Shown piece by piece: positions 41,901 to 48,654 of a DNA stretch of 50,712 nucleotides. The notes below the pieces were generated by a model, which saw only the letters and a program-made list of their open reading frames with translations, made no database searches and was not told the DNA's origin. A program made the position numbers and the translations under genes. Position 1 is the stretch's first letter, and each line of letters begins with the position of its first letter. The stretch spans positions 1-50,712 of the forward strand of contig CAZLGG010000017.1 in the NCBI GenBank assembly GCA_964559135.1. Reading direction: 5' to 3'. The stretch is from DRQF01 sp964559135 (GTDB lineage Bacteria > Planctomycetota > GCA-002687715 > DRQF01).

Positions 41901-42804
41901 ATTTGCCGCCGGCCGGGCCTACATCACCTTTGACGCCCACCGCTCCGATGATGATGAGCCCTACGTGTTCTGCACGGAGAACTATGGTCAAAGCTGGCGC
42001 TCGATCCGGGGCAACCTGCCCACGACGGCGGGCGTCACGCGGGTGATCCGTGAGGACATCGAGAATGAGAATCTCCTCTACCTGGGATGCGAATTCTCCG
42101 CCTGGATTTCCCTGGACCGTGGCGAGACCTGGACCCGCATGAACGGCGACACCCTTCCCACCGTCGCGGTCCACGACTTCGCTCAACACCCGACGGTGGG
42201 CGACGTGGTCGCGGCCACGCACGGCCGAAGTCTCTGGGTGATCAACGTGACGCCCCTTCGTCAGATGACCACGGAAGCTCTCGCGGAGCCGGTGCACCTC
42301 TACCGGCCGGCACGAGCGATCCTCTGGCGGAGCGAGCCCAGGCAGGGCACGACGCTCAGGCGTTTCGTGGGAAAGAATCCGGACGCCGGAACGCGCATTT
42401 TCTACTCCTTGAAGGACGACGCTACCGACCTCGTGCTCGAGGTCGCATCCCTCGATGGGAAGCACATTCGCACCCTCGAGGCCAAGACGGAAAAAGGCCT
42501 GCACGGCGTCCCGTGGGATCTCCGTGCCGACCCCCGACCCATGCGTCGTCGAGCCGGCGGCGGCCGGCGCCGCGGCGGACGAGGTATATTCCGAAGGAGG
42601 GGGCGTCTCGTCGAACCGGGCGAGTACCTCGTGCGTCTCACCGTGAACGGCGAGACGCTCACCCAAAGGGTGCGCGTGGACATCGATCCCGAGTTTCCCG
42701 ACCCACGCTGGTTGGCCGCCCAGCGGGCCGCCGAGGAAGAGGAGGCGCTTCGGGGTTCCGACGAGGACGAAGAGGGAGCTCCCCTGCCGACGATCCTGAA
42801 TTGA
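38938..42804 (+). CDS. Large secreted BNR/sortilin-like beta-propeller protein with inserted PDZ, EF-hand and beta-rich domains
   Basis: A 1,288-residue exported protein (signal MMQFSTVRLAIVLAVVSTILPAQ) after AAGGGG. BNR/Asp-box repeats of VPS10/sortilin-type propellers fill the N-terminal part (GVYKSVDGGKTWTRM, GLYKTEDGGKTWERI, GLYRSVDGGKSWTRL). They are interrupted at about 308-379 by a PDZ-like domain (GAKLTEVVKDGPASKAGLET). An Arg/Gly-rich linker follows. The propeller resumes (GVFRSDDAGVSWTRI). Then come an Ala/Pro/Thr linker, two EF-hand-like loops (DANGDGKIEASE near 784, DRDGDGVLSPDE near 809), a beta-barrel-like domain (about 857-959), more repeats, and a FlgD-like C-terminal domain. 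The propeller family is often annotated as glycosyl hydrolase, but no catalytic residues can be assigned. It ends 48 bases before tRNA-Glu. Confidence 0.85.
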   Translation: MMQFSTVRLAIVLAVVSTILPAQDAKPSPTGIPETWMNELDWRCIGPANMGGRITSIAVNPKDPCMWWAATASGGLLKTTNNGNTFEHQFDHESTVSIGDVQVSPSNPDIVWVGTGEANPRNSVSYGDGVYKSVDGGKTWTRMGLEKSFQIGRIAIHPTNPDVVYVGALGRLYGPNEERGLYKTEDGGKTWERILFVDDKTGVIDVKLQPGNPDTLLVATYDRERDGFDGNSPARKIAAGSGLYRSVDGGKSWTRLSEGLPTCKLGRIGIDWYQKDPNVVFVIVESEKMGMVPENAAYAGFTGADADVGAKLTEVVKDGPASKAGLETGDIVLSVDGKRVYGYSDLTATFRAHLAGDSVKIEYVRDKKTRFLDLTFGKRPKKKARRGRRRGGRSQGPDRPFSGRLGGQRENVQDQQGPNGHEYGGVFRSDDAGVSWTRINSLDPRPMYFSHLRVDPNDDKYLYVLGVSQYLSKDGGRTFKPEAGRGVHADGHALWIDPNDGRHMILGCDGGLYVTWDRTKSWDHLNHVAIGQFYHVEVDSRPNYRVYGGLQDNGSWGGPNRVRNDSGPGNEDWFRVGGGDGFVCRVDPNDPDQIYYESQNGGMGRTHLRTGDRGRIAPRRQKNTRYRFNWKTPFVLSAFNSKIYYVAGNYVFRSLDRGQRLKRISPEITATKKGSATAFAESPKDENVLYVGTDDGGVWMTKNGGAEWSNLFEEKAAHAKAQPEPATEATASAVAPTPTTAEKPQPAASTGEAAPPAAHEAPTKTEPSARERHGRGRMAERIRSWDANGDGKIEASEAPERARRFFARLDRDGDGVLSPDELSFPGHRRRHGEPSDSDGSEPKPASGAPEDANPEGDPITGRWKVEISSPMGGSPGDDESFLVLSLTPKGEVTGTLDARFGGEVEDGKFEASSGTLTFALTTDFGTMPFEGTVEKDIITGVFSGGGGRFTMDATARRVRPARQVEKRGAALASLMPGRRWVSSIEASRFAAGRAYITFDAHRSDDDEPYVFCTENYGQSWRSIRGNLPTTAGVTRVIREDIENENLLYLGCEFSAWISLDRGETWTRMNGDTLPTVAVHDFAQHPTVGDVVAATHGRSLWVINVTPLRQMTTEALAEPVHLYRPARAILWRSEPRQGTTLRRFVGKNPDAGTRIFYSLKDDATDLVLEVASLDGKHIRTLEAKTEKGLHGVPWDLRADPRPMRRRAGGGRRRGGRGIFRRRGRLVEPGEYLVRLTVNGETLTQRVRVDIDPEFPDPRWLAAQRAAEEEEALRGSDEDEEGAPLPTILN

Positions 42805-42814
42805 GGGGCGCCCA

Positions 42815-42847
42815 CAAAAGAAGCCGGAGCGCTCATGCGCTCCGGCT
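42815..42847 (-). terminator. Rho-independent terminator of the tRNA genes
   Basis: AGCCGGAGCG (42822-42831) pairs with CGCTCCGGCT (42838-42847) around CTCATG. On the minus strand the 10-bp stem starts 4 bases after the tRNA-Glu 3' end and is followed by TTCTTTTGT, a usable U-rich tract. It also lies 18 bases past the BNR gene stop on the plus strand, but without a T-run in that direction. Confidence 0.75.
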
Positions 42848-42851
42848 CGAG

Positions 42852-42926
42852 TGACCCCGGCGGGATTTGAACCCGCGTTGCCAGGATGAAAACCTGGTGT
42901 CCTGGACCTGGCTAGACGACGGGGCC
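42852..42926 (-). tRNA. tRNA-Glu (anticodon TTC)
   Basis: The minus strand folds as a complete 75-base cloverleaf. The acceptor GGCCCCG pairs with CGGGGTC, and the discriminator is A. The anticodon stem CCAGG/CCTGG closes a loop with TTC at positions 34-36, and the T-arm has GGTTCAAATCC. The 3' CCA is not encoded. It lies 5 bases downstream of tRNA-Lys and shares its promoter. Confidence 0.95.
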
Positions 42927-42931
42927 GAGTG

Positions 42932-43004
42932 TGAGGGCAGAAGGACTCGAACCTTCGACCCGCGCCTTAAAAGGGCGCTGCTCTACCGACTGAGCTATGC
43001 CCCC
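42932..43004 (-). tRNA. tRNA-Lys (anticodon TTT)
   Basis: A 73-base cloverleaf on the minus strand. Acceptor GGGGGCA pairs with TGCCCTC, and the discriminator is A. The D-arm has AGCTCAGTCGGTAGAGC. The anticodon stem GCGCC/GGCGC closes the loop CTTTTAA, giving TTT. The T-arm has GGTTCGAGTCC. CCA is not encoded. Confidence 0.95.
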
Positions 43005-43043
43005 GGCGATGGACGTGACGCTGAAGCCCGTACCACCGCGAGG

Positions 43044-43072
43044 ATGGTACATTCTTGAAACACCTCATTCAA
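43044..43072 (-). promoter_or_regulatory. Promoter candidate of the tRNA-Lys/tRNA-Glu genes
   Basis: On the minus strand, TTGAAT (43072-43067) and TACCAT (43049-43044) are 17 bases apart, each matching the sigma70 consensus at 4 of 6 positions. The -10 box is 39 bases upstream of the tRNA-Lys 5' end. It lies between the frr stop and the tRNAs. Confidence 0.4.
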
Positions 43073-43102
43073 CGTCCGTTCAGGCGAAAGCAAGGAGGCA
43101 GG

Positions 43103-43663
43103 TCAAACCTCCATGATCTCCTTGGACTTGGCCGCGAGGATGCGATCCACCTCGCCCTCGGCCGCCTTTGTGGCCTCCTGCACGGCCGTCGTCAGGCGAC
43201 GGTGGTCGTCCTCCGAAAGGACGCTCTCCTTCTTGGCGGCATCGGCGGCCTTGTTGGCGTCACGACGCACGTTGCGAATGGCCACCCGTTGTGCTTCCGC
43301 CAACTCTTTCACCTTGGAAACGAGTTGCTTGCGGCTCTCCTCGGTGAGCGCGGGAACGGACAACCGAATCACCTTGCCGTCGTTGCTGGGCGTGATGCCG
43401 ATGTTGGAAGCTTGGATGGCCTTCTCGATGTCCTTGATCGCGGAAGCATCGTAGGGCTTGATGGCGATGGTCTTGGCATCGGGCGTCGAGATCTGCGCCA
43501 TCTGGGACAAGGGCGTCATCGTGCCGTAGTAATCGACTCGCACCGTCTCGACGAGTCCCGCCGAAGCTCGGCCGGTCCGCAACCCCTTGAGTTCCTGTTC
43601 CAGAAACTCAGCACACTTGGCCATCTTGGCCTTGCAGTCCTCGAGAATCGTATCGAAATCCAT
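43103..43663 (-). CDS. frr: Ribosome recycling factor
   Basis: A 186-residue protein (E. coli has 185) that, with EF-G, splits the post-termination ribosome. Landmarks are the helix LEQELKGLRTGRASAGLVETVRV, DYYGTMTPLSQMAQISTPDA, PSNDGKVIRLSVPALTEESRK, and RNVRRDANKAADAAKKES. The C-terminal helix EGEVDRILAAKSKEIMEV is complete. It is the last gene of the conserved order rpsB-tsf-pyrH-frr, 15 bases after the pyrH stop. Confidence 0.97.
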   Translation of the reverse strand: MDFDTILEDCKAKMAKCAEFLEQELKGLRTGRASAGLVETVRVDYYGTMTPLSQMAQISTPDAKTIAIKPYDASAIKDIEKAIQASNIGITPSNDGKVIRLSVPALTEESRKQLVSKVKELAEAQRVAIRNVRRDANKAADAAKKESVLSEDDHRRLTTAVQEATKAAEGEVDRILAAKSKEIMEV

Positions 43664-43678
43664 GGCCCTGAACTCCTC

Positions 43679-44455
43679 TCACTGATCTCGCTTGTGTCGC
43701 GAGACGCGCGTCCCGATGTTTCCCTCGCCTCGAATCACCTTGAGGACGTTGCCCTCCTCCAAGATGTTGAAGACGATGATGTCCAAATCCGCCTCACGGC
43801 ACATGGTGAGGGCGGTGTGGTCCATCACGGCGATCTGGCGATTGATGGCGTCCAGATGGTCGATGGAGTCGATGCGCTCGGCATCGCTGTGCTTCATGGG
43901 GTCCTTGTCGTAGATCCCGCCCACCTTCGTGCCTTTGAGGATCACGTCGCAGCCGAGTTCGCGCGCGCGCAGGGCTGCCGCCGTATCCGTGCTCACGAAG
44001 GGGTTGCCGGTGCCGGCCGCCAGGATGATGATGCGGCCCTTCTCCAGGTGGCGAATCGCACGCCGTCGGATGTAGGGCTCGACGACCTGGTCGATCCGAA
44101 TGGCCGATAGGACTCGCGTCTCATAACCCATCGACTCCAGGCAACCCTGAAGGGCCAGGGCGTTGATCGCGGTGCCCAACATGCCCATGTAGTCCGCAGT
44201 GCCGCGGTCGATGTCGAGGTGCGAGAGCTGAGCGCCGCGGATGATGTTGCCGCCGCCGGTGACGACCGCGACCTCGATGCCCTCTTCGTGAACGAGGGCG
44301 ATCTGTCGACAGGCGGCCTGAATCGAGGATTTTTGGAAACCGAAACCGCCCGGCTCACAAAGAGACTCGCCACTGACCTTCAGAAGGATGCGTTGGTAGA
44401 CGCCGTTTCCGCTTCGATCCTTCGCAGAGCCTCCTGGCAAACCGTCGTCGGTCAT
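43679..44455 (-). CDS. pyrH: Uridylate (UMP) kinase
   Basis: Phosphorylates UMP to UDP in pyrimidine nucleotide synthesis. The 258-residue protein has the amino-acid-kinase fold: LLKVSGESL near residue 24-32 (phosphate-binding Lys26), AVVTGGGNIIRGAQL (about 64-78), DYMGMLGTAINALALQ, and ILAAGTGNPFVSTDTAAALRA. KGTKVGGIYDKDPMKHSDAER completes the active site. A short N-terminal extension of about 18 residues (MTDDGLPGGSAKDRSGNGVY) precedes the fold. The ATG overlaps the tsf stop by 4 bases (44452-44455), so the genes are coupled. Confidence 0.96.
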   Translation of the reverse strand: MTDDGLPGGSAKDRSGNGVYQRILLKVSGESLCEPGGFGFQKSSIQAACRQIALVHEEGIEVAVVTGGGNIIRGAQLSHLDIDRGTADYMGMLGTAINALALQGCLESMGYETRVLSAIRIDQVVEPYIRRRAIRHLEKGRIIILAAGTGNPFVSTDTAAALRARELGCDVILKGTKVGGIYDKDPMKHSDAERIDSIDHLDAINRQIAVMDHTALTMCREADLDIIVFNILEEGNVLKVIRGEGNIGTRVSRHKRDQ

Positions 44456-45054
44456 TCCTCGCCCACGCGGTACTTGATGAAGCGACGGATGTGAATGTTC
44501 TCGCCCAGTTTGCCCACGGCCTCGTGGATCAACTGACCGATGGTCAACTCGGGATTCTTCACGAAGGACTGCTCGAGAAGGGCCACGGACTCCATGAACT
44601 TCTTCAACCGTCCGTCGACGATCTTCGGCCAGAACTGCTCGGGCTTGCCCGACTGCTTGGCCTGTTCCATGTAGATGTTCTTTTCCTTCTCGATCAGCTC
44701 GGGTGCGACCTCCTCGGCAGCCAGAGCGAGCGGAGCGGGATCGGCCGCGGCGATGTGCATGCAGATGTCGCGGGCCAGCTCACCGAAGGCATCACTCTTC
44801 GCGCAGAAGTCGGTCTCGCACTGCATCTCGAGCAGCACACCGACCTGCCGGTTCGTGTGGATGTAGGACTCGACGCGCCCTTCGGCCATTTCCCGGCCCG
44901 ACTTCTTCGCCGCCTTGGACATTCCGCGCTCGCGCAGCCACTTCACCGACGCTTCCATGTCCCCATCACACTCGGTGAGAGCCTTTTTGCAGTCCATCAT
45001 GGGGGCGTCGGTGAGCTGACGCAGCTCCCGCACCTGCTGTGCCGTGATCGCCAT
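44452..45054 (-). CDS. tsf: Elongation factor Ts (short form)
   Basis: Nucleotide exchange factor for EF-Tu. It is 200 residues, similar to the short Thermus-type EF-Ts rather than the 283-residue E. coli protein. The N-terminal UBA-like domain (VRELRQLTDAPMMDCKKALTE) and the exchange motif TDFCAKSDAF (residues 81-90, including the TDF core) are present. The core and C-terminal regions are shortened, as is usual in several phyla. The start at 45054 follows rpsB closely on the same strand; the stop overlaps pyrH. Confidence 0.96.
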   Translation of the reverse strand: MAITAQQVRELRQLTDAPMMDCKKALTECDGDMEASVKWLRERGMSKAAKKSGREMAEGRVESYIHTNRQVGVLLEMQCETDFCAKSDAFGELARDICMHIAAADPAPLALAAEEVAPELIEKEKNIYMEQAKQSGKPEQFWPKIVDGRLKKFMESVALLEQSFVKNPELTIGQLIHEAVGKLGENIHIRRFIKYRVGEE

Positions 45055-45103
45055 CGTAGATCCTTATCTGATTCGCTTGTTTGACTTCCATCGAACGAGG
45101 GCT

Positions 45104-46120
45104 TCAGCCCTCGACGGGCTCCGGACCCATGGGACCGGGCTTGGTTTCTCCTTCCGGCGCCTTTTCGGCGACGGGGGCCTCGGTCTTGACCGGCCCGGGA
45201 GCGGTCTCTCCCGCCGCGGGCTTGGATTCCTCGCCTCCACGCGCCTCGCGAGCCGCATCTTGAGCCTGTCGCTTGGCACGCTCCTCGCGCGACTTCTTGA
45301 GGACCTTCTCCAGCTCCAGTTGCTCGGCAGCTTTGCGCTTCTGCTGTTCGATCTTGGCCTTCTTGGCCTCGAGCTTTTTCGCATCCTCCTCGCTGCGCCG
45401 ACGCTCCTCCTCGGCCAAGAACTGGGCGTGAGCTTGACGGCCATTGGAAATCGCCAAGGCGAGCTTCTCGATCAAGACCTGCAGACTGCGGAGTGCGTCG
45501 TCGTTGCCGGGGATGGGAATATCCACGGTCTCGGGGTCACAGTCCGTGTCCAGAATCGCCAAGCATGGGATTCCCATGCGACGAGCTTCCTTGACCGCGG
45601 TCTTTTCCTTTTTCGGGTCGACGATGAGGAGAGCCCCGGGCAACGTCTGCATGTTGCGGATGCCTTCCAGGTTGCGAGCGATCTTCCTCTTCTCGCGGAG
45701 CAACCGGGCAATCTCGCGTTTGCTGAGGTTCTGGAATCCGCCTCCCGCTTCCATGGCCTCCAACTCCTCGAGACGACGCAATCGAGAGCGAATCGTCTGG
45801 AAGTTGGTCAGCGTTCCGCCCAACCACCTCTCGGTGACGTAGGGCATGCCAAGCTTCTCCCCGGTCTCGCGAATGAGTGTTTGAGCCTGGCGCTTCGTCC
45901 CCACCAAAAGGACCTGCTTTCCGTCCGCACTCAAGCGCTCGAGGAATCCGCTGGCCTTCAAGAGGCCGCGGAGCGTCTCTTTCAGATCGATGATGTGAAT
46001 CTGGTTACGCTTGCCGTGGATATACGGCGCCATCTTCGGATTCCAGCGGCTGGCCCGGTGTCCGAAATGAACGCCGCGTTCGAGAAGGGTCTTGATCGGA
46101 ACGATGTAGGATGGATTCAC
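45104..46120 (-). CDS. rpsB: Ribosomal protein uS2 with a long charged C-terminal extension
   Basis: A small-subunit ribosomal protein of 338 residues. The S2 core (about 1-230) has TLLERGVHFGHRASRWNPKM, IHIIDLKETLR, YVTERWLGGTLTNFQTI and NDDALRSLQVLIEKLALAI. Residues about 231-338 form an extension: a Lys/Glu/Ala-rich coiled-coil stretch, then a Pro/Ala/Glu-rich tail. E. coli S2 has only 241 residues. The start is the GTG at 46120, because GAGGAG lies 6 bases ahead of it. The ATG at 46159 would add 13 residues that are not S2-like. It heads rpsB-tsf-pyrH-frr, with a promoter candidate at 46203-46231. Confidence 0.96.
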   Translation of the reverse strand: MNPSYIVPIKTLLERGVHFGHRASRWNPKMAPYIHGKRNQIHIIDLKETLRGLLKASGFLERLSADGKQVLLVGTKRQAQTLIRETGEKLGMPYVTERWLGGTLTNFQTIRSRLRRLEELEAMEAGGGFQNLSKREIARLLREKRKIARNLEGIRNMQTLPGALLIVDPKKEKTAVKEARRMGIPCLAILDTDCDPETVDIPIPGNDDALRSLQVLIEKLALAISNGRQAHAQFLAEEERRRSEEDAKKLEAKKAKIEQQKRKAAEQLELEKVLKKSREERAKRQAQDAAREARGGEESKPAAGETAPGPVKTEAPVAEKAPEGETKPGPMGPEPVEG

Positions 46121-46202
46121 GGAGGGCTCCTCAGGCAGGATCGCTTTCCCTTTCCTCATGGCGAGGAAGGGCGATCGTCCTTAGTCTTTCTGCATCAGTG
46201 GT

Positions 46203-46231
46203 TTATGTTCACACCTCTGAGACGACCTCAA
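46203..46231 (-). promoter_or_regulatory. Promoter candidate of rpsB-tsf-pyrH-frr
   Basis: On the minus strand, TTGAGG (46231-46226) and ACATAA (46208-46203) are exactly 17 bases apart. The leader to the GTG at 46120 would be about 75 bases, long enough for an S2 autoregulatory element, though I do not see a defined structure. The same 202-base spacer is divergent with lpxB. Confidence 0.4.
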
Positions 46232-46322
46232 AGGCGGATGCCATTGTGACAAGGGGGAGCGGCGATCCCAAGTCCCGCCGGACACGCCTTTCAAGCGGAC
46301 GCACACCGCGCTAAGACGTGGA

Positions 46323-47525
46323 ATGAGCAAGCCTTCGACCCTCTTCGTCTCCGCGGGCGAGCCCTCCGGGGACACCCACGGCGCCCACCTCCTGGAGGCT
46401 TTGGGGCAGGCCGCTCCGGGGCTCACGGCTCGAGGATTCGGGGGGCGCTGCCTCGCCGCGGCCGGCCTCGAGATCTTGGAGGACCTGCCCTCCCAGGCGG
46501 TGATGGGTCTGTTCCCCGTGATCAAGGCTCTGCCCCGCATCCGCGGTTGGTTCACCCAGGCTCTGAAATCCTTGGATAGCAATCCCCCGGACGCGGTGAT
46601 TCTCATCGACTATCCGGGCTTCAATCTCCGACTGGCGGCTGCCGCCAAAAAGCGGGGCCTCCCCGTCATCTACTACATCAGCCCCCAAGTCTGGGCGTGG
46701 AACCGCCGTCGGGTCCGGCGCATCGCTCGGGTCGTGGACTTGATGTGCGTCATCCTTCCCTTCGAGGAAACCTTCTACGCGGGCTCAGGGGTGCCCACGT
46801 TCTACGGCGGCCACCCCCTGGTCGACCATCTGGAGACCACGACACCCAATCCTCGGGTGCTGGCGGGTCTTCGGCGCATGGGCGGAGCCCCCCTCGTGGG
46901 CCTGTTCCCGGGCAGCCGCATGCATGTGGTCGATGCTCTCATGCCCGCCTTCATCCGCGCCGCCGGGTCGTTGCGGGAGCGCCCCACCATGGGCGAAGCC
47001 CGGTTCGTCTTCGCCGCGGCCGACGAGGAATTGGCCCGGATGATCCAGGACTACCCGGGCATCCGCGACCTCCCCCACCAGGTCGTCACCCGTCATCCCT
47101 ACGAGGTCATGCGGGCCGCGGATGTGATCTTGACGACGAGCGGAACGACAACTCTCGAAGTCGCCTTCCACGAGACTCCGATGGTGATCGCCTATCGGGT
47201 CTCCCCCATCCTCCACGCGATCGGCCGACTCGTGGTCAAAGTCCCCCACATCGGGCTCGCGAACCTGGTGGCCGGCCGGGGTGTCGTTCCGGAACACGTG
47301 GGATCACGCCTCGATCCCAATGCCCTGGCGAACGACCTCGAGCGATTCTGGACGAACGCCGAGGCGCGCACGTCGTGCATCGAAGACCTCCGCCAAGTCC
47401 GTGAGGGCCTCGCGGCACCGGGCAGTTATCGCCGCACCGCCGCCCGCATCCTCGAGATCCTCGATGACACGGAGAGTGCCGTCGACAGATGTGGTCCCAC
47501 GCCGGGGGCTCGGAACGACAGCTGA
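46323..47525 (+). CDS. lpxB: Lipid-A-disaccharide synthase
   Basis: A 400-residue GT19 glycosyltransferase that joins UDP-diacylglucosamine and lipid X to make the lipid A disaccharide. Landmarks are LFVSAGEPSGDTHGAHLLEAL at the N-terminus, GFGGRCLAAAGLEILEDL, LIDYPGFNLRLAAAAKKRG, VIYYISPQVWAWNRRRVRRIAR, YGGHPLVDHL, VGLFPGSRMHVVDALMP and a C-terminal TTSGTTTLEVAFHETPMVIAYRVSP. All these fit LpxB. The start at 46323 matches the expected N-terminus. It converges with the lpxC/fabZ-lpxA-oxidoreductase unit, separated by a repeat-rich 118-base spacer. Confidence 0.96.
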   Translation: MSKPSTLFVSAGEPSGDTHGAHLLEALGQAAPGLTARGFGGRCLAAAGLEILEDLPSQAVMGLFPVIKALPRIRGWFTQALKSLDSNPPDAVILIDYPGFNLRLAAAAKKRGLPVIYYISPQVWAWNRRRVRRIARVVDLMCVILPFEETFYAGSGVPTFYGGHPLVDHLETTTPNPRVLAGLRRMGGAPLVGLFPGSRMHVVDALMPAFIRAAGSLRERPTMGEARFVFAAADEELARMIQDYPGIRDLPHQVVTRHPYEVMRAADVILTTSGTTTLEVAFHETPMVIAYRVSPILHAIGRLVVKVPHIGLANLVAGRGVVPEHVGSRLDPNALANDLERFWTNAEARTSCIEDLRQVREGLAAPGSYRRTAARILEILDDTESAVDRCGPTPGARNDS

Positions 47526-47540
47526 TTCCGCCGCGCCCTC

Positions 47541-47642
47541 TCGTGAAGTGTGGACGTCCCCGTCCGCTTTCTTTCGTGGAATGTGGACGTCCTCGTCCGC
47601 CGCCTTCGGCGGACGAGAAAAGACAGGGACGACGGGGACGTC
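47541..47642. repeat. Nested inverted/direct repeat element between lpxB and the oxidoreductase gene
   Basis: Three repeat features overlap. (1) GACGTCCCCGTC (47553-47564) and GACGGGGACGTC (47631-47642) form a perfect 12-bp inverted repeat. (2) Inside it, CTCGTCCGCCG (47592-47602) and CGGCGGACGAG (47607-47617) form an 11-bp stem with a CCTT loop. (3) Two direct copies, of about 27 bases, start TCGTGAAGTGTGGACGTCC (47541) and TCGTGGAATGTGGACGTCC (about 47574). This resembles REP/ERIC-type intergenic elements. It could also terminate lpxB and the facing gene, though no T-run follows the stem on either strand in the right place. Confidence 0.6.
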
Positions 47643-47643
47643 G

Positions 47644-48654
47644 TCACTCCAGGGCGTTGACGATGCGCTGGGCGGCTTCGAGAGCGTCGCGGCCGTGGAC
47701 GCCGGTGACCGGGGGCGGAGCCCCCGTCGCGATGGCTGTGAGGAAGGCCTCGTCCTCCACCTCCAAGGGTTGGCGGTCGTCGCCCTCGAGTTCCGTCATG
47801 GTCACGATGCCGCGCATCATGAGCTCGAGAGGATTCGCGACGCCGCGGGCGAGGATCTCCTTCAGGTCGTCCATGCCGCCCGAAAGAGCGGGACCCGGGC
47901 GAATGATTCGGCCCGTCTTGTTCTGAAGATCCAGGCTCGCGTAGAGCTCGGGCGCGAACAGACGAACCTTCCGTTCCACCTTCAGGGCCATACGACTCGC
48001 CGTGGCGTTCGCGACGGCCCCGTTGCCAAAGACGAGCCGCGCATTGGCCAAATCCTCGTGTTCGCCGTCGATGACCGGCACGCCCACGGCATGGACGGCC
48101 TGCAAAGGGCTCCCCACGAGATGCAGGATGAGGTCGATATCGTGGATCATCATATCCAAGACGACGCCGATGTCCGTGCTGCGAAAACTGAACGGACTCA
48201 CCCGTTGACAGTCGATGAACCGGGGTTGAATACCGAACGCATCCAGGGCCCGTATGACCGGATTGAAGCGCTCGCTGTGGCCCACCATGAGAGTCAACCT
48301 CTTCTCGGCCGCGAGAGCGATGAGCGCATCGGCGTCGTCCAGCGTGGTCGCGATGGGCTTCTCGATCAGGCAGTGAACGCCTCGAGACAAAAGCTCCGTC
48401 CCCACGAACCGGTGCCGATCGGTGGGAACGGCCACGACGGCGGCGCGCACGGACTCGGGAATGTCCTCGAGGCAGGAAAAGGCGACGACGTCATGGTTCG
48501 CGGCGACGGCCGCCGCCTTGTCAGCATCCGTATCGCACACGCCCACGAGATGCGCTCGATCAATCCCTGAGAGCACCCGTGTATGGATGGAGCCCAGGTG
48601 CCCACACCCGACCACGACGACGGGGACGGGCTCAGACGTTGCGGCTGCGGCCAT
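47644..48654 (-). CDS. Gfo/Idh/MocA family oxidoreductase (GnnA candidate)
   Basis: A 336-residue NAD(P)-dependent oxidoreductase. The Rossmann loop is VVVVGCGHLGSIHTR near residue 12-26. The family motif EKP is in HCLIEKPIATTLDDA. VGHSERFNPVIRAL, MMIHDIDLILHLVGSP (IHDIDL) and FLTAIATGAPPPVTGVHGRDA are typical of the group. It sits directly after lpxA, overlapping by 23 bases. In Acidithiobacillus and Leptospira a member of this family, GnnA, oxidises UDP-GlcNAc at C3 before GnnB adds an amine, and gnnA-gnnB lies between lpxA and lpxB. No DegT-type GnnB is in the window. The start follows GGAGCGAGGG. GnnA function is inference from location. Confidence 0.85.
   Translation of the reverse strand: MAAAATSEPVPVVVVGCGHLGSIHTRVLSGIDRAHLVGVCDTDADKAAAVAANHDVVAFSCLEDIPESVRAAVVAVPTDRHRFVGTELLSRGVHCLIEKPIATTLDDADALIALAAEKRLTLMVGHSERFNPVIRALDAFGIQPRFIDCQRVSPFSFRSTDIGVVLDMMIHDIDLILHLVGSPLQAVHAVGVPVIDGEHEDLANARLVFGNGAVANATASRMALKVERKVRLFAPELYASLDLQNKTGRIIRPGPALSGGMDDLKEILARGVANPLELMMRGIVTMTELEGDDRQPLEVEDEAFLTAIATGAPPPVTGVHGRDALEAAQRIVNALE

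Noticed and set aside
44219..44494. Plus-strand frames opposite pyrH and tsf
   Set aside because: Antisense to well-conserved housekeeping genes; no domain.
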